In this document: positions 34,278 through 43,474 of the stretch, piece by piece
How positions within the stretch are numbered: the first letter of the stretch is position 1
How the letters are laid out: every line of letters begins with the position of its first letter
Source of the DNA: Hyphomicrobiales bacterium
GTDB lineage: Bacteria > Pseudomonadota > Alphaproteobacteria > Rhizobiales > Rhizobiaceae
DNA: 64,000 bases
Direction of reading: 5' to 3'
Assembly (NCBI GenBank): GCA_900472575.1
Contig: UCIV01000023.1
Coordinates: 1-64,000, forward strand
The notes under the pieces: generated by a model
The model's database searches: none
Told to the model about the DNA's origin: nothing
What the model saw: only the letters and a program-made list of their open reading frames with translations
Position numbers and translations under genes: made by a program

Positions 34278-36223
34278 CGAAAAAGATGCTTGTTGCGGAC
34301 CTCCTCTGCGGTGCTGGCGGATCTTCGACCGGCGCGATGCGTGCGCTCAAGGAACTCGGGCTCGAAATGGAGTTGGTCTGCCTTAACCACTGGCCCACCG
34401 CCATCGAGACGCACCAGATCAACCACCCCGAAGCTCGGCACTATGTGCAGGATATTTCGACTGTTCGGCCTCACATCGTCGTTCCGGAAGGCTATCTCGA
34501 CCTACTGATGGCGTCGCCGACTTGCACCCATCACTCCGTTGCCCGTGGCGGGAAGCCGACAAGCGATCAGCAGCGTTCGGACCCGTGGCACATCATCACT
34601 TGGCTGACAGAGCTTCGGGTTAAGCGGCTGATCATTGAGAATGTATGGGAATTCATCAGCTGGGGGCCGGTGAATCCGAAGACGGGCAAGCCTATCCCTG
34701 AGAGGAAGGGAGAGTATTTCATCGCTTGGATCGAAACGATCAAACGTCTCGGCTTCGACCCTGAATGGCGAAAGCTCAATGCGGCCGACTACGGGGATGC
34801 GACCACTCGCCAGCGCTTCATTCTCATGGCGCGGTCCGACGGTCGCAAAGTTCATTGGCCGATGCCGACCCACAAGAAGCGCGACGAGATCGGGAAAGAT
34901 CTGTTCGCCGATGCGCAGCCGTGGCGGCCGGCTCGCGAAATCATCGATTGGAGCATTCGAGGCAAATCAATCTTCAACCGGAAGAAAGCTTTGGCCCCAA
35001 AGACGCTTGCTCGGATCTACGCCGGCGCAGTCAAGTTCGGTTGGCCGCAGCCTTATATCGTCGTTCTCCGGAATCATATGACGGCTCAGGGCATGGACAT
35101 CCCGCTTCCCACGATCGCCGCTAATGGTCAGCACATCGCGATGGTTGAGCCGGTGATCATCTCACCACGCCACAGCAAAGATGGAGCTGGGCCGCGACCG
35201 CGCGACGTAGGGCAGCCACTTCCGACAATCACTGCAGGTGGAAGCCAAATGGCTGTCGCCGAGCCGGTGATGGTCAACATGAAGGGTCAGTCTACCGCTA
35301 CCTCTATCGAGGCTCCGCTGCCTACCCAGACCTCGCATGCGCCGCATCTTTATGTTGCTGAGCCATTCTCTATGGCGCCAGGCAGTACGGGCGCTCCACG
35401 GTCAACCGAGGAACCGTTGCCGACAATCACGACCGGCGGTGCTGGGGCTGAAGATCCGGGCTGCGCAAGGCCGATGTTAATCGAGCCTTCTATCCTGTTG
35501 TCGCGTCAGGGTGAGGGGGCACCTCGATCGACTGACGAGCCAACACCTACTCAGGTCGCAAAGCATTCTCATATCCTGATCTCTCCCTACTACGGCTCGG
35601 GCTCCGGTGAGACTTGCAACAGCGCTGAAGAGCCGCTGCCGACGATCACTGTCAAGGGGCGGTTTGGAATGGTAGTGCCGGTCACCAACAAAAATGGCGG
35701 CCCGTCAGCTCGCGACATCGAAGTGGACCCCGTGCCGACCATGACGACCGCTAAAGGTGGTGAGTTCGCAGTCGTCGTACCTCTCACTCATGCCGGCGGA
35801 GATGATCGCGTCCTCGATGTCAACGGCCAGCCTCTCCCTACGATAACAGGCGCAAACCGGGGCGAATTGGCATTCATCACGGCGCAGCACGGTGAGCGTC
35901 AAGGACAAAGCCCGCGCATCCATGACATCGGCAACCCAGTCCCAACGATCGCGGCCAGTGGTCATACCGATCTCGTTGAGCCTGGGCCGGAGTACGACAT
36001 CCTCTTCCGCATGCTCGAACCGCATGAACTGGCTTCCGCCATGGGCTTCAACACCGAGGAAACCACCTACGAATTCGCCGGTACCAAGACGCAGAAGATC
36101 AAGCAGATCGGAAACGCTGTCTCAGTCGCGAAGATGAAGGCCTGTGTCGGCGCACTAATGGCCGATGCCGCTCCAAAGCGCACAGAAAAACCATCCTCTG
36201 ATTTTCTGGAGGCTGCAGAGTGA
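34274..36223 (+). CDS. Cytosine-5 DNA methyltransferase with repeat insert
   Basis: The 649-residue protein has motif I DLLCGAGGSSTG (residues 9-20), catalytic SPTCTHHS (Cys 84; normally P-P-C), IIENVWEF (motif VI) and TTRQRFILMA (motif VIII). The conserved C-terminal AMGF...KIKQIGNAV region is at ~590-625. Between VIII and the end lie ~300 residues of a repeated PLPTITAxG unit in the target-recognition position. The start is TTG overlapping the previous stop; ATG 34286 is an alternative. Methylates host or phage DNA, probably for protection. Confidence 0.9.
   Translation: MTKKMLVADLLCGAGGSSTGAMRALKELGLEMELVCLNHWPTAIETHQINHPEARHYVQDISTVRPHIVVPEGYLDLLMASPTCTHHSVARGGKPTSDQQRSDPWHIITWLTELRVKRLIIENVWEFISWGPVNPKTGKPIPERKGEYFIAWIETIKRLGFDPEWRKLNAADYGDATTRQRFILMARSDGRKVHWPMPTHKKRDEIGKDLFADAQPWRPAREIIDWSIRGKSIFNRKKALAPKTLARIYAGAVKFGWPQPYIVVLRNHMTAQGMDIPLPTIAANGQHIAMVEPVIISPRHSKDGAGPRPRDVGQPLPTITAGGSQMAVAEPVMVNMKGQSTATSIEAPLPTQTSHAPHLYVAEPFSMAPGSTGAPRSTEEPLPTITTGGAGAEDPGCARPMLIEPSILLSRQGEGAPRSTDEPTPTQVAKHSHILISPYYGSGSGETCNSAEEPLPTITVKGRFGMVVPVTNKNGGPSARDIEVDPVPTMTTAKGGEFAVVVPLTHAGGDDRVLDVNGQPLPTITGANRGELAFITAQHGERQGQSPRIHDIGNPVPTIAASGHTDLVEPGPEYDILFRMLEPHELASAMGFNTEETTYEFAGTKTQKIKQIGNAVSVAKMKACVGALMADAAPKRTEKPSSDFLEAAE
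35095..35960 (+). repeat. Coding repeats P-x-P-T-I/Q in the methylase
   Basis: About ten copies of a unit containing (E)PLPTI(T/A), spaced roughly 22-40 codons apart, each preceded by strands such as VEPV and followed by G-G. They form the target-recognition part of the methylase. Unit count varies among related enzymes. Confidence 0.75.
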
Positions 36224-36570
36224 GCGAGCTTCAGAAGATTGTCCACCTCATGTCGAGCCGTCGGTTCTCCCTCTCAGACGAGAAACGTCTGCAGGCGGAG
36301 ATGGAAGAGCTGTTCACGGCTGCTGCTTTCTCTTTTAAGCGCGAGCATCGTCTCGACAGCCGCAGCATCATCGATTTCATGTTCGGTGATGTCGGTGTCG
36401 AGGTGAAGATCAAGGGTTCGAGATTGAACATCTATCGGCAGCTGGAGCGCTATGCCGAATTCGAGGCCGTCCGCTGTCTCCTTCTGGTGACAAACGTGCC
36501 GATGGGCCTCCCCGAACTAATCAATGGAAAGCCTGCTCACGTCATCAACCTGGCGAGGGCTTGGCTGTGA
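36220..36570 (+). CDS. PD-(D/E)XK nuclease-like protein
   Basis: The 116-residue product's GTG start overlaps the methylase stop. RSIIDFMFGDVGVEVKIKGS gives D (residue ~51) and E-V-K (~60-62), followed by a helix with QLERYAEF and the LLLVTN strand: a minimal PD-(D/E)XK core. Coupled to the cytosine methylase it could be a nuclease partner or a recombination nuclease. Confidence 0.65.
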   Translation: MSELQKIVHLMSSRRFSLSDEKRLQAEMEELFTAAAFSFKREHRLDSRSIIDFMFGDVGVEVKIKGSRLNIYRQLERYAEFEAVRCLLLVTNVPMGLPELINGKPAHVINLARAWL

Positions 36571-36809
36571 AAACCGAATTGGAAATGACGATGCCGAAAT
36601 TGTTCTTCTGCTGGGAAAAGAGCGCAACGGGCAGGTGGAGTCCCGTCTGCTACCACAATGCGGAGCCGAAGCTTGAGAAGCTGTCAACCGGCGACGCTCC
36701 GTCGCGTTCGGTGGTCCGACTTGTCTCAGGGGCCTACCTGGATGACGACGGAAATCCCCGTTTCTCCCTCCTCATCAAAGCATTTCCGGCTCCAGTGGAG
36801 GTAGCATGA
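36567..36809 (+). CDS. Small unknown protein
   Basis: The 80-residue product starts at GTG 36567, overlapping the previous stop (GTGA); a TTG two codons upstream and ATGs at 36585 and 36591 are alternatives. Beta-rich: KLFFCWEKSATGRWSP and SVVRLVSGAYL. Unknown family. Confidence 0.6.
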   Translation: MKTELEMTMPKLFFCWEKSATGRWSPVCYHNAEPKLEKLSTGDAPSRSVVRLVSGAYLDDDGNPRFSLLIKAFPAPVEVA

Positions 36810-37291
36810 CATACAGATCCGATCGCCAGATCACTCAGGAGCTACTGCCCGTTCATCTGTTCGCCGCGGTTATCCGCGAAGGGATCGACGATCCTAATGG
36901 TGATGACGCCAGACAGTTGATGGCATGGCTTGGCCAGTCGCAAGAAGAGATCGTAGCCGGCATCATCGATAAGAAGGCAACCGCCTTGGTCCGCCGGGCG
37001 CGAGCTGCTGTCGAACTCGTGAAGAAGCCCTTCGTCGAGGCGCAGGCGCCGGTAGCCAAGTTCGGTCTTTGCGTCTTCTATTTGCTCGACTGCCTTCGTC
37101 AAAACGGCGTGTTCGGCATGGTGGATGGCAGTTCTCTGGACAAGACGGCCGAAGCGCTTCTGTCGCCAGAGGGAACGCTCACAGAGTTCGCGAACATCGA
37201 AAAGGTCGACGTGTCGGCCCAGAAACAGGCGCGCCATATGCTACAGGCGCTCCAGGCCGACGGATATTTCCGAGGAGTGGTCTGGGGATGA
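36806..37291 (+). CDS. Unknown helical protein
   Basis: The 161-residue protein is helical with an Ala-rich middle and LCVFYLLDCLRQNGVF. A C-terminal wHTH-like segment (ARHMLQALQADGYFRG) is possible. ATGA overlaps at both ends tie it to the helicase gene downstream. Confidence 0.6.
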   Translation: MTYRSDRQITQELLPVHLFAAVIREGIDDPNGDDARQLMAWLGQSQEEIVAGIIDKKATALVRRARAAVELVKKPFVEAQAPVAKFGLCVFYLLDCLRQNGVFGMVDGSSLDKTAEALLSPEGTLTEFANIEKVDVSAQKQARHMLQALQADGYFRGVVWG

Positions 37292-38958
37292 AGAACGTTT
37301 CCTACGGGAAGCTTCGGATCGAAGGTAGACGGATCCTGTTGGAGGACGTCAGGCCCCACGTATCCATCAAGCTGAAATCCATATTTGCTCGCATCCAGAA
37401 GCAGCAGACCAAGAATTACGACTTGGCGCTGAATGACGAGACGTGCGCCGATCTGCTTTGGTTCTTTGATCGCTTCCCGTTCGAAATGACGTCAGCCGAC
37501 CTGTCGAAAATCAAGAAGGGCTCGAAGCGGTTCAAAGATGATCGGGCCGCAATGGAGGCTATTTTGCTTCCAGGCTGGGAAGCTCCTGAGATCAGGGGAT
37601 TTCGACCGGGCTTCTCTCCGAACAATATGCAGACGCAGGCGGTCGAGATCATCCGAAAGCGCAAACGGTTGCTCTTGGGTGATGACGTGGGGCAGGGCAA
37701 AACGTGGGTGGCGATGGCCGCCTCCCTTCTGATGCGTCCCGTCGCCGTCGTCGTTGAGCCGCACTTGGCCGAGCAATGGGCCGTCGAGTTCATCGCCGAG
37801 TACACCGAATTGACGGTCCACATCATTGATGGCACCCGCCCATACAATCTGCCGGCGGCCGACGTCTATGTGTTCCGCTACAGCAACATCTCTGGGTGGG
37901 TGGACATCGCCGGTACCGGCTTCTTCAAATTCGTCATCTTCGACGAGATCCAGCAACTCCGGACCGGCGGCACATCTTCCAAGGGCGCTGCCGCTGTCGT
38001 TTTCGCTGATAATGCCGAATGGGTACTCGGCCTCTCGGCAACGCCAATCTTTGGGTATGGCGCGGAGATCTGGAACATCCTCAGGATTATCGATGCCGAG
38101 GTTCTCGGCGCGTGGGACGAGTTCATCCGGGAATGGTGCGTTTACGGGCGAAACAACAAGTGGCTGGTCGAAGATCCAGACGCTCTCGGGTCGTATCTGC
38201 GGGAGACAGGCGTGTTCGTCCGGCGGCTTCGTGAAGGCCGGCCAATCAACAAGATCATTGCGAACGTCGCTTACGACGACAGCGAAGCGGAGAAGACAGA
38301 GGATCTCGCTCGATCGCTCGCCATGAAGGTGATGGAAGGGAAATTCGGCGAGAGCGGCGAAGCTGCACGCCAACTGGATTCCCTTGAGAGACGCGTCACC
38401 GGAATTGGAAAGGCGAAGGGGATCGCGGCCTATGCGAAGATCCTCTTGGCGAGCGGCGTCCCGGTTCTCCTGTCGGCCTGGCACCGAGACGTTTACGACA
38501 TCCTCCTCAAGGAACTGCGTGAATTCAAGGTCGCGCTCTACACGGGATCGGAAAACACCAAGCAGAAGAACAACGTCAAACACGACTTCATCAACGGAAA
38601 GATCGACTGCGTCCTGATTTCCAACCGATCTGGCGCAGGTCTCGATGGCTTGCAGAAGCGTTGCCATACGTTGATCGTCGCTGAACTCGATTGGGCGTCA
38701 GCCGTGTACTATCAACTGGCAGGGAGACTCGATCGCCCTGGGCAGCCAGAGCCGGAGATCACTATGATCTTTTGCGTCTGCGACTACGGCTCTGACCCAA
38801 CCATCATGTCCGTCAATGCTCTCAAGAGCGATCAGTTGCGAGGGATCACCGATCCGGGTAGCGGCTTGGCTGAGACGCACTCCGATGTCTCGCACATCAA
38901 GATGCTTGCTCAGAAGTATCTGGAGCGCAATGCAGCGACGCAGGAAGAGCCAGCATGA
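37288..38958 (+). CDS. SNF2-like superfamily 2 helicase/translocase
   Basis: In the 556-residue protein, Walker A GDDVGQGKT (residues 131-139), FVIFDEIQQL (Walker B, DEIQ), GLSATPIFG (motif III), then a second RecA domain with LLSAWHRDVYDILL, ISNRSGAGLDGLQ (motif V) and YYQLAGRLDRPGQ (motif VI). The first 110 residues are a separate N-terminal region. Translocates on double-stranded DNA; in phages it helps replication or recombination. Followed by primase with ATGA overlap. Confidence 0.9.
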   Translation: MKNVSYGKLRIEGRRILLEDVRPHVSIKLKSIFARIQKQQTKNYDLALNDETCADLLWFFDRFPFEMTSADLSKIKKGSKRFKDDRAAMEAILLPGWEAPEIRGFRPGFSPNNMQTQAVEIIRKRKRLLLGDDVGQGKTWVAMAASLLMRPVAVVVEPHLAEQWAVEFIAEYTELTVHIIDGTRPYNLPAADVYVFRYSNISGWVDIAGTGFFKFVIFDEIQQLRTGGTSSKGAAAVVFADNAEWVLGLSATPIFGYGAEIWNILRIIDAEVLGAWDEFIREWCVYGRNNKWLVEDPDALGSYLRETGVFVRRLREGRPINKIIANVAYDDSEAEKTEDLARSLAMKVMEGKFGESGEAARQLDSLERRVTGIGKAKGIAAYAKILLASGVPVLLSAWHRDVYDILLKELREFKVALYTGSENTKQKNNVKHDFINGKIDCVLISNRSGAGLDGLQKRCHTLIVAELDWASAVYYQLAGRLDRPGQPEPEITMIFCVCDYGSDPTIMSVNALKSDQLRGITDPGSGLAETHSDVSHIKMLAQKYLERNAATQEEPA

Positions 38959-40091
38959 GCCGATATGTTGATGATAGCGCGGAACTGGCGCAGCGGCTCG
39001 AAGATCGCGCTGAGGACGTCGCAAGCACCTATTGGCCCGGGTGGGTGAAGACGCGAGTGAAGTCTCAGGACATCGCCTTGCTAACCCCCAGGATCAAGCC
39101 GAAGCAGAAGAAACCGACATCGAGCTTCACCCTCAATCTGTCGGGCGATCGCCGCGGGCAGTGGTATCGGTTTTCTCAAGGGATTGGAGGAGGGATCTTA
39201 TCGCTCCTTCATTACGGCAAATATGGATCAATGCCGTCCAGCAAGACTGATTGGGCCGAGACCTACAAGCTTGCTCGCGAATTTCTGGGCATCACACAGG
39301 AACTTCAGGAGACCGACGAGGAGCGTGAGGCGAGGGAACGCCGTCAAGCAAAGGACAGGGAAGACCGCGAAAAACGAGAGAAGAGAGACGCACAGAAGCG
39401 CGCTCAACGAGATGCCCGCCGCACATACTCAGCTCAGGAAATATGGAGCGAAGGGCAGGCGCTCGGTGGTTCTCAAGGAGAAGCCTATCTGGTCGGTCGC
39501 GGTATTCCGCCTGTCGGCGTTTGGCCATGGGACTGCAGCCAGACCCTACGGTTTCATCCATCGGTGAATTACGAACTGGATCCGGAGCAGGGCAATTTCC
39601 CGGCAGTGATTGCAGCGGTCCAAGATCCGTTTGGACAACTCATCGCCATCTGGCAGATCTTTCTCGATCGACGCGCGGCCGTGAAGGCACCCGTCGACAA
39701 TCCAAAGGTTGGACGTGGGCCGGCGGCCGGCGGCGCGGTTAGGGTCGGAGGTGATGCGGATCGTGTCGGCGCCTGTGAAGGTCTCGAGACCGGATTGGGG
39801 CTTTGGGCGCTCGAAGGCTACCGGATGCCTATTTGGCCGATGCTCTCGACGTCAGGGATGATGGGCTTTGAGCCCCCGCTCTTCCTGAAGCGCCTGTCTA
39901 TTTTCCACGATGGAGATAAGGGCATTCTTCAAAACGGAAGGATCCTCAAGCCGCCGGGCCAGAACGCCGCGGACATTCTCGCCGAGCGCATGGCCGCGAT
40001 CGGTGTCGGGACCAACCGAAATGAAATGCCAATCCTGGGTGACGGGTTGGATCTCTTGCAGACGAGGAATGAACTTGAACGAACGAAATAG
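38955..40091 (+). CDS. TOPRIM-type primase (DUF7146-like)
   Basis: The 378-residue protein has an N-terminal SSFTLNLSGDRRGQWYRFSQ primase zinc-domain-like part without clear Cys ligands. A long Arg/Glu-rich helix (~125-165) and a TOPRIM core with ACEGLETGLG (~270) and IFHDGDKG (~315) follow. Makes RNA primers for phage replication. Its end overlaps the start of the DnaB-like helicase by 23 bases. Confidence 0.85.
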   Translation: MSRYVDDSAELAQRLEDRAEDVASTYWPGWVKTRVKSQDIALLTPRIKPKQKKPTSSFTLNLSGDRRGQWYRFSQGIGGGILSLLHYGKYGSMPSSKTDWAETYKLAREFLGITQELQETDEEREARERRQAKDREDREKREKRDAQKRAQRDARRTYSAQEIWSEGQALGGSQGEAYLVGRGIPPVGVWPWDCSQTLRFHPSVNYELDPEQGNFPAVIAAVQDPFGQLIAIWQIFLDRRAAVKAPVDNPKVGRGPAAGGAVRVGGDADRVGACEGLETGLGLWALEGYRMPIWPMLSTSGMMGFEPPLFLKRLSIFHDGDKGILQNGRILKPPGQNAADILAERMAAIGVGTNRNEMPILGDGLDLLQTRNELERTK

Positions 40092-41460
40092 ATCAAGGGA
40101 GCGCAGCCAGCCTGCAGCCCTTAGCAATACCGATGCAGAGAAAATCATTATCGGGAAAATCCTCCAAGACGAGGCGACGTTCTGGCAGGTGAACGGCGCG
40201 CTGCAAGGCTTTCATTTCTCCGTTGAAATTCATGAGCGGATCTTCACGGCCTACCACCTGATCGTCATGGAAGGGAAGAAGCCGACTCTCTCGCTTCTCC
40301 AGAGTCGTATCGGGCCGGAATACGGCGACGGCGCGTCAACGATGACTCTGATGACCGCGTTGATCCGGAACACAATCGAAATCGAAGATATCGGCGATGA
40401 GATGACCAAGGTCATTCAGATGTGGCAGCGCCGTCGCACGATCGAAATCTGCGATCAGTTCATCAAGGAGGCGAAACAAGCTGACACTGATACGGGCTTC
40501 ATGCTTGCCGACCTGGAGAACTGCGTGAAGGACGTCACGGTTAATAGCCAGGCAGAGCCGGTGAAAACGATGGGTGAAGTCGTTACCCGGGTGATCAAGA
40601 ACTCAATGAAAACGCGTGATACTGGCGTTTCTCCGGGCTTCGATACCGGCGTGGCATCGCTTGACCAGATCCTGGGCCGCATTTTCCCGGGCGACTTTGG
40701 CGTTATCGGTGCTCGGCCCGGCGACGGCAAGACAGTTCTTGGGCTTCAGCTTCTGGATCGAATTCAGGAACATTATGGGACTGGATGCTTCTTCTCGCTT
40801 GAAATGCGTGACGAGGACTTGGGCCGTCGCGCTCTGGCGGGCAGGGCAGGAGTCTCGGTATCGAACATCGAAGAAGGAACCTACGACGCCTTCGAATTCG
40901 ATGAGATCAAGGCCGCCCAAGAGATCTTCATGCGATCACGAATGCTGGTCGATGACCGTCCTGGTCTTCGCCTCGATCAAATCCGCGATCGATGCATTGT
41001 TCTCAAGCGCACGAGAGATCTAAAGGCGATCGTGATCGACCACATCCGCCTCGTCCAAGCTCTTGGCAAATTCGGCAACCGCTTCGATCGAGCGGAATTC
41101 GTCACGGGATCCCTGAAAAAGCTGGCGAAAGAGTTGGGTATCGCCGTCATCGCTCTGTCTCAGGTTACACGCGCATCCCAGCGCCGCGACGATCCTCGCC
41201 CACAGCTCAACGACTTCGACGGGGGTTCCAGCATCGAACAAGATGCTGACTGGGCTTTGAGTTTGTTCCGCCGTGACCGATATCTAAGAACTCAGAAGCC
41301 GCACGACATGAATAGTGCGGACGGCCAGGATTGGGCCGAACAGCTCGCCAAGTGCAAAAACACCATTGAGATCCTGAACCTGAAGCGCCGTCGCGGCGAA
41401 GATGGCGGGATCTGTGAACTAGAATTTGACGGCAAGGCCAGCCTTGTCCGCGAAAAGTAA
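40069..41460 (+). CDS. DnaB-like replicative helicase
   Basis: From ATG 40069 the product has 463 residues. The N-terminal domain (SNTDAEKIIIGKILQDE) is typical of DnaB; the C-terminal RecA-like domain has GARPGDGKT (residues 214-222), FFSLEMRDEDL, IVIDHIRLVQA (Walker B) and VIALSQVTRA, then a DFDGGSSIEQDAD element. Unwinds the fork in the 5'-3' direction. A short form lacking inteins or insertions. Confidence 0.93.
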   Translation: MNLNERNRSRERSQPAALSNTDAEKIIIGKILQDEATFWQVNGALQGFHFSVEIHERIFTAYHLIVMEGKKPTLSLLQSRIGPEYGDGASTMTLMTALIRNTIEIEDIGDEMTKVIQMWQRRRTIEICDQFIKEAKQADTDTGFMLADLENCVKDVTVNSQAEPVKTMGEVVTRVIKNSMKTRDTGVSPGFDTGVASLDQILGRIFPGDFGVIGARPGDGKTVLGLQLLDRIQEHYGTGCFFSLEMRDEDLGRRALAGRAGVSVSNIEEGTYDAFEFDEIKAAQEIFMRSRMLVDDRPGLRLDQIRDRCIVLKRTRDLKAIVIDHIRLVQALGKFGNRFDRAEFVTGSLKKLAKELGIAVIALSQVTRASQRRDDPRPQLNDFDGGSSIEQDADWALSLFRRDRYLRTQKPHDMNSADGQDWAEQLAKCKNTIEILNLKRRRGEDGGICELEFDGKASLVREK

Positions 41461-41470
41461 GGCGATCGCC

Positions 41471-42469
41471 ATGGACACTTCGAAACTGACAGCACTGGAA
41501 TTCTGCATCTTGGTGCTTTGGGTCCAAGGTTGGACGATTAGCAAAATCCACCAAAGCATCGCCCGCCGGCATGGGAAGACCGAGAACGCGGTCCGGGGGA
41601 TCATCAACAAGATGCCGAAAAGGCGGCAAGAGATGAAACTTCGAGAGCGGCAGTTATTCTTGGAGATCATGAAGCGCGATCGCGTCGATGACGGGATGCT
41701 CACTGCCGATTGCTTCACCGCCAGGCAGCTCGCTTCCGATCAAAAGCGTAAGGCTGTTGCTGTCAAAGCGCCGAAGATCGTCGAAAAGGAAGAGCCGGTA
41801 GCTGAACCGGATCCCAAAACGCGCGGCGGCCGACGCGAGCTGAAGCGCCGGCGCCGAGAAGCGGAGTTGAAGCGACAGGCGGCGGTGGAAGAGCAGGCAA
41901 GGCGGGAAGCCGGCGGCGCTCCGAGGGGCGTGAATGCATCTCCGCTGGAATATCTCTACCACCATTTGAAGAAGTGGATCGGAAATCCCGAAGACGCCAA
42001 TTTGAAGGGGGGGGAGGCTAATAGGGCGAACAACGCAATGCGGCGCTACGAGGCCGGTGTTCGCCTGAGATCGATGATGGAGTCGATCTATGGGTCCGGG
42101 GTGAAGTCCCAGGACTTTGAAAGCGCCGGCGGAGGAGGCGGCGGCGCTGGCGTGGTAATCCACGCTGTCGTAGCTGAGAACGTCAAGAACGTTCATTCGA
42201 TCCGGTCGATGATGAGTCCGGAATCATTCAAACTGCTGGAGCAGATGCTGACGCAGGGTGTGTTCGTTTGGCAGATGCCGATCTACGGAACTATGGACGA
42301 TATCCTCGCGGATCTCCGGGGCGCGCTCGACAAGGTGTCGATATTTCTCGGGACTATGCCGGCAGGAGATGAGGAGCACGTGCCGAGGATGGCAAACCGC
42401 GGAAAGATTCAAAGATCCACGTCAGCCGCCAGGGATCAATTCCTAAAGGCGGCACGGCAGGCAAAGTGA
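41471..42469 (+). CDS. Unknown protein with N-terminal HTH
   Basis: From ATG 41471 the product has 332 residues. An HTH-like N-terminus (WVQGWTISKIHQSIARRHG) leads to a Lys/Arg-rich coiled coil (~125-165), then a Gly run (residues ~225-232). The C-terminal ~90 residues have SMMSPESFKLLEQMLTQG. Last gene of the rightward operon, convergent with 42471 with one base between. A terminase small subunit was considered but is not supported. Confidence 0.6.
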   Translation: MDTSKLTALEFCILVLWVQGWTISKIHQSIARRHGKTENAVRGIINKMPKRRQEMKLRERQLFLEIMKRDRVDDGMLTADCFTARQLASDQKRKAVAVKAPKIVEKEEPVAEPDPKTRGGRRELKRRRREAELKRQAAVEEQARREAGGAPRGVNASPLEYLYHHLKKWIGNPEDANLKGGEANRANNAMRRYEAGVRLRSMMESIYGSGVKSQDFESAGGGGGGAGVVIHAVVAENVKNVHSIRSMMSPESFKLLEQMLTQGVFVWQMPIYGTMDDILADLRGALDKVSIFLGTMPAGDEEHVPRMANRGKIQRSTSAARDQFLKAARQAK

Positions 42470-42470
42470 C

Positions 42471-43019
42471 CTACCGCTTCTCGGAGTAGTGAGAGGTCAC
42501 GGCGTCGGTGACGGCTTCGGCGATATCGACGTTCTGCGGATTTGCCTTGAAAAGCTCAAGCATCACACGGACAGGATGGGGCGCACGCTCCTCCTGTCCT
42601 TTGTCGTTCACGCCGTTGAGCCATTCCGCCAGGCGGCGCTCGCTTGTCCCGTAGAGATAGGTGAAAAACTTGTGAGTGATCCCCGACTGGTTCAGCAGGA
42701 TCGCCAGCTCTTGTTTCGTCAGCTTCTCGTAGCGTTCGGCTTTTCCTGACCTTGTCACTGTCCGGAGACGTGGCTTGTTTAGGATCTCGAAAAGGCGAGT
42801 TGATGCAGCTGCAATCGCGCCTTCTTGTGTGGGGAAATGCCTTACGCGATTGGTCTCAGGATCGCGGACCAGCCCGGGAGCAAGGCCAGGAGCCCGGTAA
42901 AGACCGATGAAGCCATCGCCATCCATGTTCGGGATAGCCTCGGCACCATAAACGATGTCGAGTTCTTTCTCAGGCATGATTTTCGATTTGGTCGTGTCGC
43001 TCAATTCAATCCCCTTCAT
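42471..43019 (-). CDS. HTH-type DNA-binding protein
   Basis: The 182-residue protein has a C-terminal half KQELAILLNQSGITHKFFTY with SERRLAEWLNG and PHPVRVMLELF, an XRE-like HTH layout. A dyad (43019-43032) touches the first ATG. Since in this region the dyad always precedes the ribosome site, TTG at 43004 (after AAGGGG) may be the true start, giving 177 residues. N-terminal part unassigned. Confidence 0.65.
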   Translation of the reverse strand: MKGIELSDTTKSKIMPEKELDIVYGAEAIPNMDGDGFIGLYRAPGLAPGLVRDPETNRVRHFPTQEGAIAAASTRLFEILNKPRLRTVTRSGKAERYEKLTKQELAILLNQSGITHKFFTYLYGTSERRLAEWLNGVNDKGQEERAPHPVRVMLELFKANPQNVDIAEAVTDAVTSHYSEKR

Positions 43020-43032
43020 GCCACCATTGGCA
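43019..43032. promoter_or_regulatory. Intergenic dyad 1 (TGCCA-N4-TGGCA)
   Basis: TGCCACCATTGGCA is a perfect 5-bp dyad with a four-base centre. It is the first of twelve such elements in 43.0-56.1 kb, each just upstream of the Shine-Dalgarno sequence of a leftward gene. Nature unknown: DNA operator or small RNA hairpin. Confidence 0.75.
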
Positions 43033-43040
43033 GAAACATA

Positions 43041-43445
43041 TCATTTTCGGTTTTGAGTGTTCATGTAATGGCGCAACACCATGTTGATCGACGTTTGCCA
43101 GCCTTTGCCTTTCGATCGGAAGAATTCGAGAACATCTGCATCAATCCGGATCGATATGGCTGTCTTTGTCAAATTCTTCGCAGGATCGAAGTCATTCCAT
43201 ATATCCGACAACGGGATATGAGGTTTTCCGGGAACGACGATCGTGGCGTTCGCCCAATCAATGTCTTTGAAATCAGCCCAGTCAGGATCCTCGGCGATGG
43301 CGCGTTCAATATCCTCGTCAGTCATGGCGTCAACGCGCGCCCAGTCGGTCTTGCTTTCGCCCCGCGCGATCAATTCCTCGATTTCTTTTGCTGTGTATCT
43401 GACGATGTGCTCCTCGTCATTGGTTTCTTTGTTGTCATCCGGCAT
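43041..43445 (-). CDS. brnA: BrnA-like antitoxin
   Basis: From ATG 43445 the product has ~134 residues; a longer start at 43466 is possible. The acidic N-terminus contains KTDWARVDAMTDEDIERA, and the C-terminal ribbon-helix-helix reads ISIRIDADVLEFFRSKGKGW then a conserved INMVLRHYM, the BrnA signature. BrnA normally neutralises the RNase BrnT encoded just upstream; no BrnT-like frame is present, so it may act as a repressor only. Confidence 0.8.
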   Translation of the reverse strand: MPDDNKETNDEEHIVRYTAKEIEELIARGESKTDWARVDAMTDEDIERAIAEDPDWADFKDIDWANATIVVPGKPHIPLSDIWNDFDPAKNLTKTAISIRIDADVLEFFRSKGKGWQTSINMVLRHYMNTQNRK

Positions 43446-43474
43446 GGCACATATCCTTTTTTTCAAGGCTCACA

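Noticed and set aside
41471..42469. Terminase small subunit
   Set aside because: Has an N-terminal HTH but no large-subunit gene follows and the C-terminal part does not fit.
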